Positions 1-10,100 of a stretch of DNA of 64,000 bases are shown here, piece by piece. A model generated the notes under the pieces. The model was not told the origin of the DNA and searched no databases. It saw nothing but the letters and a program-made list of their open reading frames with translations. The DNA comes from Pseudomonas syringae KCTC 12500 (GTDB lineage Bacteria > Pseudomonadota > Gammaproteobacteria > Pseudomonadales > Pseudomonadaceae), in NCBI RefSeq assembly GCF_000507185.2, contig NZ_AYTM02000002.1, forward strand, positions 1,883,501 to 1,947,500. Reading direction: 5' to 3'. Within the stretch, counting starts at the first letter, position 1. Every line of letters starts with the position of its first letter. The position numbers and the translations under genes are program-made.

Positions 1-256
1 TGACGGTATCGAGCAAAGGAGCCTTGTGCATCGCCGCATCCGGCGTGATCTGCAGACCATCGCTGGCCCAGACCTGGCCGCCGTCGACACTCAGCGTGGT
101 CCAGCGATACAACTCGCGGCCCGACAGCTGGTTGGCCATGCGAAGGGGTTCTACCGCCGATGCGAGGGAGATCAGGGTGAAGTTATCCAGCAGCAGAAAG
201 CCGATGGACTGTGGCGCGCGATTCTGGGGTTGAGTCCCTTGATTGAACGATGTCAT
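1..256 (-). CDS. gbdR: GbdR, AraC-family regulator of glycine betaine catabolism (5' part)
   Basis: Only the first 85 codons lie in the window; the gene runs off the left edge. Reading leftward from the ATG at 256, the protein begins MTSFNQGTQPQNRAPQSIGF and continues with FLLLDNFTLISLASAVEPLR. This is the opening of the DJ-1/PfpI-like sensor domain of GbdR-type AraC regulators. A GAGGAGATAGTG ribosome site precedes the ATG. In Pseudomonas, GbdR activates choline and betaine uptake and catabolic genes in response to betaine or dimethylglycine (family knowledge). Its position beside the cbc transporter and sox genes fits that role. The C-terminal helix-turn-helix domain is outside the window. 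Confidence 0.85.
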   Translation of the reverse strand, partial: MTSFNQGTQPQNRAPQSIGFLLLDNFTLISLASAVEPLRMANQLSGRELYRWTTLSVDGGQVWASDGLQITPDAAMHKAPLLDTV

Positions 257-1038
257 CACACTATCTCCTCTCATATGGCATACGGTTGGCCCCAGTACAG
301 GCTCTTGTTGTAGCCCTCGTCACTGAAGGCGCTGTGATGACATCGCAAATCCCATGCCGGAATTTGATCGCTCATTCAAGAACACCCGAAAGCGACGTCG
401 CGAAGCGTCTAACCGGCTGCGACCCACTTACCTGTTTGCGACAGCGAGGCCGCGGATCGCGCAGCTCGATGAGCAGTTCGGTAGCACTTGACGGAAACGA
501 CCAAAGGGTCTTGTCACGCCGAGTGCTACTCAAGGCACACCTCGAGGAAACGCTGCGCAGGGTAGACGCTCGCGCTAAAAAGTGGCGGCCTGCAGGGCGC
601 GTGATCGAAAAGCGCGCAGCCACCAAAAATGACACCCTACATGGCGTGACCACTGCCGGATCCGACCCGATAATGAACTTGTCGGCGTTACTCCCCTCCA
701 AAACACCGCGTTCGCGCAGGCACCGACCTGCCAACCGACCGCTGCCGATCTGCGCAGCGACTGTGTAACGTACTGGCCGTTTTTTCGCAGTTCCGACACT
801 GCAACCGGGCGTGCGTACGATGCAACGAATCTGTAAGCGACCTTGCGCGCACTGGATACGACGCCTCCTGCACTGGATACGACGCCCCCTGTAGGCGTTT
901 GATTTTCCCTGTTACATGATCGGTTCCGACTCGATCGCCCGGCGCAGTGATGGAGCTTCGCGAAAAGCCTCGCCAACCCATAAGCCGCGTCAGCGTTCAC
1001 CTGCTGATGACTAAAAGAAACTCACAGGAGTCCACCCC
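257..1038. other. Long gbdR-cbcX divergent intergenic region
   Basis: This 780-base gap between the divergent gbdR and cbcX starts contains no convincing gene. The overlapping open frames here (for example 250-768 on + and 372-734 on -) have no recognisable protein features and lie on both strands over the same bases. The one notable element is an exact 17-base direct repeat at 849-886. The right end carries the cbcX ribosome site (CACAGGAG). Confidence 0.6.
849..886 (+). promoter_or_regulatory. Exact 17-bp direct repeat, candidate activator half-sites
   Basis: The sequence GCACTGGATACGACGCC occurs at 849-865 and again, without a mismatch, at 870-886. The centres are 21 bases apart, two helical turns, so both copies would face the same side of the DNA. 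AraC-family activators often bind such direct repeats upstream of their targets. With gbdR divergent on the left and cbcX starting 153 bases to the right, GbdR is the natural candidate. The assignment is inference. Confidence 0.5.
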
Positions 1039-1986
1039 ATGAAAGGTTCCAAATCGTTGCTGTTGGCCGCTACGCTCTGTATGCCGGTGCTAGCCCAGGC
1101 AGCCGAGCCAGAGGCCTGTCATACGGTCAACTTCTCCGATGTCGGCTGGACTGACATTACCGTCACCACTGCGGTAACCAGCGCCGTACTCGAGTCACTG
1201 GGTTACAAGACCAAAACCACCATGATTTCCGTACCGGTGACCTACAAGTCGCTGGCCGACGGCAAGAACATGGACGTGTTCCTCGGCAACTGGATGCCGA
1301 CCATGGAAAACGACATCAAGCCCTATCGCGAAGCAGGGACCGTCGAAACCGTGCGTGCCAATCTGGAGAACGCCAAGTACACCCTCGCGGTGCCGGAAGC
1401 GCTTTACGACAAAGGTCTGCATGACTTCGCCGACATCGCCAAATTCAAGAAGGAACTGGGCGGCAAGATCTACGGCATCGAGCCTGGCAATGACGGCAAT
1501 CGCCTGATCCAGAGCATGATCGACAAGAACGCCTTCCGCCTCAAAGACGCAGGTTTCAAGGTCGTGGAGTCCAGCGAAGCCGCAATGCTGTCGCAGGTCG
1601 ACCGCGCCGTGAAACGCAAAAACGATGTGGTGTTCCTCGGCTGGGAACCGCACCCGATGAACACCCGTTTCAAGATGAAATATCTGACTGGTGGCGATGA
1701 CTTCTTCGGCCCCAACTATGGCCAGGCGACGATCTACACCAACACCCGCAAAGGCTACAGTCAGGAGTGCAGCAACGTAGGTCAGCTGCTCAAGAATCTG
1801 TCCTTCACGCTGAACATGGAAAGCACCCTGATGGGTAACGTGCTGGACGACAAAATGAAGCCTGATGCCGCCGCCAAGGCGTGGATCAAGAAAAACCCTC
1901 AAGTACTCGACACCTGGCTCGCAGGCGTGACCACCGTCGATGGCAAGCCAGGCCTGGAGGCCGCCAAAGCCAAGTTGACCCAGTAA
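1039..1986 (+). CDS. cbcX: Choline/betaine ABC transporter substrate-binding protein CbcX
   Basis: A periplasmic OpuAC-type binding protein of 315 residues that captures choline or betaine for the CbcWV importer. A Sec signal peptide is visible (MKGSKSLLLAATLCM... ending AQA-AEP near residue 21). The mature start, HTVNFSDVGWTDI, is typical of quaternary-amine binding proteins, as are the Trp and Tyr residues that build the cation box in this family. The start follows CACAGGAGTCCACCCC. It is first in cbcXWV and lies 67 bases upstream of the permease, next to gbdR. The choline assignment (CbcX rather than the carnitine- or betaine-specific CaiX/BetX) rests on synteny with the cbcXWV locus. Confidence 0.85.
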   Translation: MKGSKSLLLAATLCMPVLAQAAEPEACHTVNFSDVGWTDITVTTAVTSAVLESLGYKTKTTMISVPVTYKSLADGKNMDVFLGNWMPTMENDIKPYREAGTVETVRANLENAKYTLAVPEALYDKGLHDFADIAKFKKELGGKIYGIEPGNDGNRLIQSMIDKNAFRLKDAGFKVVESSEAAMLSQVDRAVKRKNDVVFLGWEPHPMNTRFKMKYLTGGDDFFGPNYGQATIYTNTRKGYSQECSNVGQLLKNLSFTLNMESTLMGNVLDDKMKPDAAAKAWIKKNPQVLDTWLAGVTTVDGKPGLEAAKAKLTQ

Positions 1987-2053
1987 GCCGACAGCAGGCG
2001 GGGCTGACCCGCCTGCTGCCCTCTTCACCTTCCGCAAGCGGACACCCGAAATC

Positions 2054-2899
2054 ATGCTGACTGACCATAAAATCCCTCTGGGCGAGTACATCGCCGCATT
2101 TGTCGATTGGTTGACGGCCAACGGCGCCGATTACTTCGACGCAATAGCCTCGACACTGGAAATGATGATCCACGGGTTCACTTTCGCGCTGACCTGGTTC
2201 AATCCATTCGTACTGATCGGCCTTATCGCAGCCCTCGCGCACTTCATCCAGCGCAAGTGGGGCCTGACGGTTTTCGTCATCCTTTCGTTTCTGCTGATCC
2301 TCAACCTGCATTACTGGCAGGAAACCATGGAAACCCTGGCGCAGGTGCTCTTCGCCACGCTGGTGTGTGTCGTCATCGGCGTGCCGCTGGGCATCATTGC
2401 CGCGCACAAGCCGCTGTTCTACACCATCATCCGGCCGATACTCGACCTGATGCAGACCGTGCCTACTTTCGTCTACCTGATTCCGACGCTCACGCTGTTT
2501 GGTCTGGGCGTGGTACCCGGCCTGATCTCGACGGTGGTTTTCGCCATTGCCGCGCCGATTCGCCTGACCTACCTGGGTATTCGCGATGTGCCTCAGGAGT
2601 TGCTGGATGCCGGCAAGGCCTTCGGTTCGTCACGTCGCCAGTTGCTGACGCGCATTGAACTGCCCTACGCGATGCCCAGCATTGCAGCCGGGATTACCCA
2701 GTGCATCATGCTGTCGCTGTCGATGGTGGTCATCGCGGCCCTGGTCGGTGCCGACGGCCTGGGCAAACCAGTGGTCAACGCGCTGAACACGGCCGACATC
2801 GCGCTCGGTTTCGAAGCCGGTCTGGCAATCGTATTGCTGGCCATCATGCTCGACCGCATCTGCAAACAACCCGAAGCCAAGGTAGGGTCCGACGCATGA
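2054..2899 (+). CDS. cbcW: Choline/betaine ABC transporter permease CbcW
   Basis: An inner-membrane permease of 281 residues of the ProW/OpuAB type. It has six or more hydrophobic segments and the conserved cytoplasmic coupling (EAA-like) stretch DVPQELLDAGKAFGSSRRQL near residues 185-204. Other family landmarks are QTVPTFVYLIPTLTLFGLG and the C-terminal ALVGADGLGKPV. The stop codon overlaps the start of the ATPase gene as ATGA, so the two are translationally coupled. No strong Shine-Dalgarno sequence precedes the ATG, but the frame opens in the expected N-terminal leader. Confidence 0.86.
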   Translation: MLTDHKIPLGEYIAAFVDWLTANGADYFDAIASTLEMMIHGFTFALTWFNPFVLIGLIAALAHFIQRKWGLTVFVILSFLLILNLHYWQETMETLAQVLFATLVCVVIGVPLGIIAAHKPLFYTIIRPILDLMQTVPTFVYLIPTLTLFGLGVVPGLISTVVFAIAAPIRLTYLGIRDVPQELLDAGKAFGSSRRQLLTRIELPYAMPSIAAGITQCIMLSLSMVVIAALVGADGLGKPVVNALNTADIALGFEAGLAIVLLAIMLDRICKQPEAKVGSDA

Positions 2900-4074
2900 G
2901 TATCATCAAGTTCGACAAGGTAGACGTCATCTTCTCCAAGGACCCGCGTGAAGCCCTCAAGCTGCTCGACGAAGGCCTCACGCGTGACCAGATCCTCAAG
3001 AAAACCGGACAGATCGTCGGCGTCGAGAACGCCAGTCTGGACATCGAAAAAGGCGAAATCTGCGTCCTGATGGGCCTGTCGGGCTCCGGCAAATCCAGCC
3101 TGTTGCGCTGTATCAACGGCCTCAACACCGTCAGCCGTGGCTCACTGTTCGTCGAGCATGAAGGCTCGCAGATCAACATCGCCAACTGCAGCGCAGCCGA
3201 ACTGAAAATGATGCGCACCAAGCGCATTGCCATGGTCTTCCAGAAGTTCGCCCTGATGCCCTGGCTGACGGTGCGCGAGAACATCAGCTTCGGCCTGGAG
3301 ATGCAGGGTCGCCCCGAAAAGGAACGGCGCAAGCTGGTGGATGAAAAGCTCGAGCTGGTGGGCCTGACCCAATGGCGCAACAAGAAGCCCGACGAACTGT
3401 CTGGCGGCATGCAGCAACGAGTGGGCCTGGCGCGGGCACTGGCGATGGATGCCGACATCCTGCTGATGGACGAACCGTTCTCGGCGCTCGACCCCCTGAT
3501 CCGCCAGGGGTTGCAGGACGAACTGCTCGCCCTGCAAAGCAAGCTGAGCAAGACCATTGTGTTCGTCAGCCACGATCTGGATGAAGCACTGAAGCTCGGC
3601 AGCCGGATCGCTATCATGAAAGACGGCCGTATCGTGCAATACAGCGTGCCGGAGCAGATCGTGCTCAATCCGGCAGATGAATACGTGCGCACCTTCGTTG
3701 CACACACCAACCCGCTCAACGTGCTGTGCGGGCGCAGTCTGATGCGCACCGTCGACGAGTGCACCCACGTCAACGGTTCGGTGTGCCTGGACCCGAGCGG
3801 CGACTCATGGCTCGATCTGGCCGACGGCAACGTAATCAAAGGCGCGCGGCAAGGTGCTACGGCCCTCGATCTGCAGAACTGGGCCCCCGGTCAGGACGTC
3901 GCCACTCTGGATCGACGCCCTACACTTGTGCATTCCAACATCGGCATGCGCGACGCGCTGCAGATCCGCTACCAGACCGGTAACAAACTGGTCCTGCAGG
4001 AAGGCAATAAAGTGGTCGGCATTCTGGGTGATACCGAGCTGTATCACGCGTTGCTGGGCAAAAACCACGGCTGA
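2896..4074 (+). CDS. cbcV: Choline/betaine ABC transporter ATPase CbcV
   Basis: A 392-residue ATPase that powers the CbcXW importer. The Walker A motif GLSGSGKS is at residues 60-67, the signature LSGGMQQR near 168-175, Walker B ILLMDEP near 188-194, and the switch His in VFVSHDLDEA. The N-terminal extension (about residues 1-40) and the C-terminal region of about 120 residues after the nucleotide-binding domain match the ProV/OpuAA group, where the tail is regulatory. The chosen ATG at 2896 overlaps the cbcW stop by four bases; an upstream in-frame ATG would lie deep inside cbcW. A rho-independent terminator follows the stop. Confidence 0.87.
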   Translation: MSIIKFDKVDVIFSKDPREALKLLDEGLTRDQILKKTGQIVGVENASLDIEKGEICVLMGLSGSGKSSLLRCINGLNTVSRGSLFVEHEGSQINIANCSAAELKMMRTKRIAMVFQKFALMPWLTVRENISFGLEMQGRPEKERRKLVDEKLELVGLTQWRNKKPDELSGGMQQRVGLARALAMDADILLMDEPFSALDPLIRQGLQDELLALQSKLSKTIVFVSHDLDEALKLGSRIAIMKDGRIVQYSVPEQIVLNPADEYVRTFVAHTNPLNVLCGRSLMRTVDECTHVNGSVCLDPSGDSWLDLADGNVIKGARQGATALDLQNWAPGQDVATLDRRPTLVHSNIGMRDALQIRYQTGNKLVLQEGNKVVGILGDTELYHALLGKNHG

Positions 4075-4091
4075 CAAGGCCTGTAACCGAC

Positions 4092-4144
4092 AAGCCCGCT
4101 CCACCGCGCTGGACTCATCCAGCCGGGAGCGGGCTTTTTTTCGT
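4092..4144 (+). terminator. Rho-independent terminator of cbcXWV
   Basis: The arm AAGCCCGCTCC (4092-4102) pairs perfectly with GGAGCGGGCTT (4126-4136), followed by a run of eight T. It lies 18 bases after the cbcV stop and separates the transporter from the glyA-sox operon. Confidence 0.85.
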
Positions 4145-4335
4145 CCACAGCCTTGTCCCCCGGGCAACTCCCCCTACCGCTATTTCTGCTCCCTCAGCCC
4201 CCATGTCGTAAACGCACCTTTGTGTGGCGTCCATAGGCATTTGGCGTCTTCGGTGCGGCCCTACCATCGCTCTCAGAGGGCTCTGTTCCGCCCGAACGAC
4301 AAGTCAGGCGCCGCGCCGCCGCTGGGAGATCCGCG

Positions 4336-5589
4336 ATGTTCAGCAAGCAAGACCAGATCCAGGGTTATGACGATGCACTGCTGTCGGCGATGAACGCCGA
4401 GGAGCAGCGTCAGGAAGACCATATCGAGCTGATCGCCTCGGAGAACTACACCAGCAAACGCGTGATGCAGGCGCAGGGCAGCGGTCTGACCAACAAGTAC
4501 GCAGAGGGCTATCCCGGCAAGCGTTACTACGGCGGTTGCGAGCACGTCGACAAGGTCGAGCAGCTGGCCATCGAGCGCGCCAGACAGCTGTTTGGTGCCG
4601 ACTACGCCAACGTTCAGCCACACTCCGGCAGTCAGGCCAACGCAGCGGTCTATCTGGCGCTGCTCCAGGCCGGCGATACCGTGTTGGGCATGAGCCTGGC
4701 GCACGGCGGCCACCTGACCCACGGTGCCAAGGTCAGCTTCTCGGGCAAGCTCTATAACGCCGTGCAGTACGGCATCGACACCGCGACCGGGCTGATCGAT
4801 TACGACGAAGTCGAGCGCATTGCCGTCGAATGCCAGCCGAAAATGATCATTGCCGGGTTTTCGGCCTATTCCAAGACCCTCGACTTCCCGCGCTTCCGTG
4901 AAATCGCCGACAAGGTGGGCGCTTACCTGTTCGTCGACATGGCGCACGTCGCCGGTCTGGTTGCCGCCGGTCTTTACCCGAATCCGCTGCCCTACGCAGA
5001 CGTAGTCACCACCACGACCCACAAGACCCTGCGCGGTCCACGCGGCGGCCTGATCCTGGCCAAGGCCAACGAAGAGCTGGAGAAGAAATTCAATTCCGCC
5101 GTCTTCCCTGGTGGTCAGGGCGGCCCGTTGATGCACGTCATCGCCGCCAAGGCCGTGTGTTTCAAAGAAGCCATGGAGCCCGCCTTCAAGGTCTATCAAC
5201 AGCAGGTCATCGACAACGCGCAAGCGATGGCGCAGGTGTTCATCGATCGGGGCTTCGACGTGGTCTCCGGCGGCACCGACAACCATCTGTTTCTGGTCAG
5301 CCTGATCCGTCAGGGTCTGACCGGCAAGGACGCCGACGCAGCGCTCGGGCGTGCGCACATTACCGTCAACAAGAACTCGGTGCCCAACGACCCGCAGTCG
5401 CCGTTCGTGACGTCCGGCCTGCGCATCGGTACACCAGCTGTTACCACCCGCGGCTTCAAGGTGACCCAGTGCGTCGAGCTGGCAGGCTGGATCTGCGACA
5501 TCCTCGACAACCTCGGTGATGCCGATGTCGAGGCCGACGTCGCCAGCCAGGTCGCCGCCCTGTGCGCCGATTTTCCGGTTTATCGCTGA
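4336..5589 (+). CDS. glyA: Serine hydroxymethyltransferase (sox-operon copy)
   Basis: A PLP enzyme of 417 residues that interconverts glycine plus methylene-tetrahydrofolate with serine. The motif [14 protein letters not shown] carries the PLP lysine (K230). The N-terminal IASENYTS and the [11 protein letters not shown] substrate and cofactor segments are intact. As first gene of glyA-soxBDAG-purU-fdhA it can capture the methylene-THF made by sarcosine oxidase and turn the product glycine into serine. It lies 17 bases before soxB. The 190 bases before it, after the cbcV terminator, should hold the operon promoter; a TGGCGTC heptamer repeats there at 4225 and 4242. Confidence 0.93.
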   Translation: MFSKQDQIQGYDDALLSAMNAEEQRQEDHIELIASENYTSKRVMQAQGSGLTNKYAEGYPGKRYYGGCEHVDKVEQLAIERARQLFGADYANVQPHSGSQANAAVYLALLQAGDTVLGMSLAHGGHLTHGAKVSFSGKLYNAVQYGIDTATGLIDYDEVERIAVECQPKMIIAGFSAYSKTLDFPRFREIADKVGAYLFVDMAHVAGLVAAGLYPNPLPYADVVTTTTHKTLRGPRGGLILAKANEELEKKFNSAVFPGGQGGPLMHVIAAKAVCFKEAMEPAFKVYQQQVIDNAQAMAQVFIDRGFDVVSGGTDNHLFLVSLIRQGLTGKDADAALGRAHITVNKNSVPNDPQSPFVTSGLRIGTPAVTTRGFKVTQCVELAGWICDILDNLGDADVEADVASQVAALCADFPVYR

Positions 5590-5606
5590 GTCAGGAGTAG
5601 CCTCAC

Positions 5607-6857
5607 ATGCAGCATTACTCAGGCTTCGGCCTTCTCAAGCATTCCCTCAGCCACCATGAAAACTGGCAGCGCATGTGGCGCACGCCCACCCCGAAAAAGG
5701 TCTATGACGTGGTCATCGTCGGCGGCGGCGGGCACGGTCTGGCCACGGCCTATTATCTGGCCAAGGAGCATGGCATCACCAATGTGGCCGTGGTCGAGAA
5801 AGGCTGGCTGGGCGGCGGCAACACTGCGCGCAACACCACCATCGTGCGCTCCAACTACCTGTGGGACGAGTCGGCCCACCTCTATGAACACGCGATGAAA
5901 CTGTGGGAAGGCCTGTCCCAGGACCTTAACTACAACGTCATGTTCTCCCAGCGCGGCGTTTACAACCTGTGCCACACCCTGCAGGACATGCGCGACTCCG
6001 AGCGCCGCGTCAGCGCCAACCGGCTTAACGGCGTGGACGGTGAATTGCTCAACGGCCAGCAGGTCGCCGAGGAAATCCCGTACCTGGACTGCTCGAAAAA
6101 CACCCGTTACCCGATCATCGGCGCAACGGTCCAACGCCGTGGCGGCGTCGCCCGCCACGATGCGGTGGCCTGGGGCTTCGCCCGCGCGGCCGACGCGCTG
6201 GGCGTCGACCTGATTCAGCAGACCGAAGTCATCGGCTTTCGCAAGGAAAACGGCGTGTGCATCGGAGTGGAAACCAACAAGGGCTTCATCGGTGCAAAAC
6301 GTGTCGGTGTGGTAACCGCCGGTAATTCCGGGCAGATGGCCAAGCTGGCAGGCTTCCGTCTGCCTATCGAATCACACCCGTTGCAGGCACTGGTTTCCGA
6401 GCCGATCAAGCCGATTATCGACAGCGTCATCATGTCCAACGCGGTACACGGCTACATCAGCCAGTCCGACAAGGGCGACCTGGTGATCGGCGCCGGTATC
6501 GACAGTTGGGTCGGTTACGGCCAGCGCGGCTCGTACCCGGTGATCGAACACACCGTCCAGGCCATCGTCGAGATGTTCCCGGTGCTGTCCCGCGTGCGCA
6601 TGAATCGTCAATGGGGCGGTATCGTCGACACCACGCCGGACGCCTGCCCGATCATTTCAAAGACCCCGGTGCCGAACATGTTCTTCAACTGCGGCTGGGG
6701 CACAGGCGGCTTCAAGGCCACGCCGGGCTCGGGCAACGTATTTGCCGCCAGTCTGGCCAAGGGCGAGATGCATCCGCTGGCCAAGCCGTTCTCCATCGAC
6801 CGTTTCCACAACGGCGCACTCATCGACGAACACGGCGCTGCAGCCGTAGCCCACTAA
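5607..6857 (+). CDS. soxB: Sarcosine oxidase subunit beta
   Basis: The catalytic flavoprotein subunit, 416 residues, of heterotetrameric sarcosine oxidase, which oxidatively demethylates sarcosine to glycine. The FAD-binding [18 protein letters not shown] is near residues 35-52. The segment [12 protein letters not shown] places His174 where the covalent FMN link occurs in characterised SoxB proteins (His173/175). The C-terminal [16 protein letters not shown] completes the FAD site. TCAGGAG precedes the ATG. soxD follows after 15 bases, in the standard B-D-A-G order. Confidence 0.94.
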   Translation: MQHYSGFGLLKHSLSHHENWQRMWRTPTPKKVYDVVIVGGGGHGLATAYYLAKEHGITNVAVVEKGWLGGGNTARNTTIVRSNYLWDESAHLYEHAMKLWEGLSQDLNYNVMFSQRGVYNLCHTLQDMRDSERRVSANRLNGVDGELLNGQQVAEEIPYLDCSKNTRYPIIGATVQRRGGVARHDAVAWGFARAADALGVDLIQQTEVIGFRKENGVCIGVETNKGFIGAKRVGVVTAGNSGQMAKLAGFRLPIESHPLQALVSEPIKPIIDSVIMSNAVHGYISQSDKGDLVIGAGIDSWVGYGQRGSYPVIEHTVQAIVEMFPVLSRVRMNRQWGGIVDTTPDACPIISKTPVPNMFFNCGWGTGGFKATPGSGNVFAASLAKGEMHPLAKPFSIDRFHNGALIDEHGAAAVAH

Positions 6858-6872
6858 CAGGAGAACCCGACC

Positions 6873-7169
6873 ATGCTGCATATCTTCTGTCCTCACTGTG
6901 GCGAACTGCGCTCCGAAGAGGAATTCCACCCGTCCGGTCAGGCGCACATCCCGCGCCCGCTGGACCCCGGTGCCTGCACCGATGAGCAATGGGGCGACTA
7001 CATGTTCTTTCGCGATAACCCGCGCGGCCTGCATCACGAACTGTGGATACACGCCGCCGGTTGCCGCCAGTATTTCAACATGACGCGTAATACCGTGACC
7101 TACGAGATTCTCGAGACCTATCCGATCGGTACCAGGCCGCAGTTCACGGATCAGGGAGACAAGGTATGA
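6873..7169 (+). CDS. soxD: Sarcosine oxidase subunit delta
   Basis: A small structural subunit of 98 residues. Its expected zinc ligands are all visible: the N-terminal CPHC pair (C6, C9) and the HAAGC pair (H60, C64), a pattern seen in SoxD structures. Its TGA overlaps the soxA ATG (ATGA), so the two are coupled. An AGGAG site lies upstream of the start. Confidence 0.93.
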   Translation: MLHIFCPHCGELRSEEEFHPSGQAHIPRPLDPGACTDEQWGDYMFFRDNPRGLHHELWIHAAGCRQYFNMTRNTVTYEILETYPIGTRPQFTDQGDKV

Positions 7170-10100
7170 GCCAGACCCATCGCCTGCCCAACGGCGGCCG
7201 TATCAATCGCAGCAAGGTGCTCAACTTTACCTTCAACGGCCAGACCTACCAGGGCTTTGAAGGTGACTCGCTGGCCTCTGCCCTGCTCGCCAACGGCGTC
7301 GATATCATCGGCCGCAGCTTCAAATACTCCCGCCCGCGCGGCATCTTCGCAGCGGGTTCGGAAGAGCCCAATGCCGTGCTGCAGATCGGCGCGACCGAAG
7401 CGACGCAGATCCCCAACGTGCGTGCCACGCAACAGGCGCTCTATGCCGGACTGGTGGCGACCAGCACCAACGGCTGGCCGAGCGTGAATACCGATGTCAT
7501 GGGCATTCTGGGCAAGGTCGGCGGCAAGCTGATGCCGCCGGGTTTCTACTACAAAACCTTCATGTACCCGCAATCGTTCTGGATGACTTACGAGAAGTAC
7601 ATCCGCAAGGCTGCAGGCCTCGGTCGCTCGCCGACCGAGAACGACCCGGACAGCTACGATGCAATGAACCAGCACTGCGACGTGTTGATCGTCGGTGCGG
7701 GCCCGGCCGGTCTGGCCGCTGCCCTGGCAGCAGGTCGCAGCGGTGCCCGAGTGATCATTGCCGATGAACAGGAAGAGTTCGGCGGCAGCCTGCTCGACAG
7801 CCGTGAAAGCCTCGACGGCAAACCCGCCACTGAATGGGTGTCGACGGTCGTCGCCGAGCTGAAAAGCCTGCGCAACGTCACCCTGCTGCCGCGTGCCACG
7901 GTCAATGGCTATCACGATCACAATTTCCTGACCATCCACGAGCGCCTCACCGACCACCTGGGTGATCGCGCGCCGATCGGCATGGTCCGCCAGCGCATGC
8001 ACCGGGTACGTGCCAAACGTGTGGTGCTGGCCGCGGGTACTCACGAGCGTCCGCTGGTCTACGGCAACAACGATGTGCCCGGCAACATGCTGGCCGGTGC
8101 CGTATCGACTTACGTTCGTCGTTATGGCGTGGCGCCGGGCAAGAAACTGGTGCTTTCCACCAACAACGATCACGCTTATCGCGTCGCTCTGGACTGGCTC
8201 GACGCCAGCCTGCACGTGGTCGCGATTGCGGATGCACGGCATAACCCGCGCGGGCCGCTGGTTGAAGAAGCGCGGGCCAAAGGCATTCGCATCCTGACCG
8301 GCAGCGCGGTCATAGAGGTCCGCGGCAGCAAGCGCGTGACGGCTGCCCGCGTTGCCGCCATCGACCTCAAGACGCACAGCGTGACCAGCCCAGGCGAATG
8401 GCTTGAATGCGACGTGGTTGCCAGCTCCGGCGGCTACAGCCCGATCGTGCATCTGGCCTCGCACCTGGGCGGCAAGCCGGTCTGGCGCGAGGACATCCTC
8501 GGCTTCGTACCGGGCGAAGCACCACAGAAACGTATCTGCGTAGGCGGAGTCAACGGCGTCTACAGCCTGGCTGACAGCCTGGCCGATGGCTTCGAAGGCG
8601 GCGTGCGCGCTGCCAGTGAAGCGGGCTTCAAGGTGGTCGAAGGCGTGATGCCCAAAGCCCTCAGCCGTGCTGAAGAACCGACGCTGGCACTGTTCCAGGT
8701 GCCGCACGAAAAAGGCACCGCACGCGCCCCCAAGCAGTTCGTGGACTTCCAGAACGACGTCACCGCCGCCGCCATCGAACTGGCAACCCGCGAGGGTTTC
8801 GAGTCGGTCGAGCACGTCAAGCGCTACACCGCGTTGGGTTTCGGCACCGATCAGGGCAAGCTGGGCAACGTCAACGGTCTGGCCATCGCCGCCCGTTCAC
8901 TGAACGTGACGATCCCGGAAATGGGCACCACTATGTTCCGCCCCAACTACACGCCGGTGACCTTCGGCGCGATAGCCGGGCGTCATTGCAAACACATCTT
9001 CGAACCCGTGCGGTTCACCGCGCTGCACGCCTGGCATGTCAAAAACGGCGCCGAGTTCGAGGACGTCGGCCAATGGAAACGGCCGTGGTACTTCCCGAAA
9101 AACGGCGAAGACCTGCCCGCAGCCGTCGCTCGCGAATGCAAGGCGGTGCGCGACAGCGTTGGCCTGCTGGACGCTTCGACGCTGGGCAAGATCGATATTC
9201 AAGGCCCGGATGCACGCGAGTTCCTCAACCGCATCTACACCAACGCCTGGACCAAACTGGACGTCGGCAAGGCCCGCTATGGCCTGATGTGCAAGGAAGA
9301 CGGCATGGTCTTCGATGACGGGGTCACTGCCTGTCTCGCTGACAACCACTTCCTGATGACCACCACCACGGGCGGCGCAGCGCGTGTCCTGCAATGGCTG
9401 GAAATCTATCAACAGACCGAATGGCCGGACCTGAAAGTGTATTTCACCTCAGTGACCGATCACTGGGCGACCCTGACACTGTCCGGCCCCAACAGCCGCA
9501 AGCTGCTCAGCGAAGTCACCGATATTGATCTGGGCCGTGAAGCCTTCCCGTTCATGACCTGGAAGGAAGGTCTGGTCGCCGGTGTGCCGGCCCGGGTATT
9601 CCGTATCTCGTTTACCGGCGAGCTGTCCTACGAGGTCAACATTCAGGCCGACTACGCCATGGGCGTTCTGGAAAAGATCGCCGAGGCAGGCAAGCAGTAC
9701 AACCTGACGCCTTACGGCACCGAGACCATGCACGTGCTGCGCGCAGAGAAGGGTTTCATCATCGTCGGTCAGGATACTGACGGCTCGATGACGCCCGACG
9801 ATCTGAATATGGGCTGGTGTGTGGGCCGTACCAAACCGTTCTCCTGGATCGGCTGGCGCGGCATGAATCGCGAAGACTGCGTCCGCGAACAGCGCAAGCA
9901 ACTGGTCGGCCTCAAGCCGGTGGACCCTGCCAAATGGCTGCCGGAAGGTGCGCAACTGGTGTTCGATACCAAACAGACGATTCCGATGAGCATGGTCGGC
10001 CACGTGACCTCCAGTTACGCGCACAACTCGCTGGGCTATTCGTTCGCGATGGGCGTGGTCAAAGGCGGCCTGGCGCGTATGGGCGAGCGGGTCTTCGCAC

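Noticed and set aside
250..768. Open frames on both strands in the gbdR-cbcX gap
   Set aside because: They overlap one another, lack ribosome sites and read as low-quality protein; the region is better explained as a long regulatory gap.
7151..8815. A 554-codon minus-strand open frame opposite soxA, and similar long frames opposite glyA, betA, betB, cbcV and rlmI
   Set aside because: High-GC codon shadow: the + strand genes have full domain matches, while the opposite frames are His/Gly/Ala/Val-rich with no motif or ribosome site.
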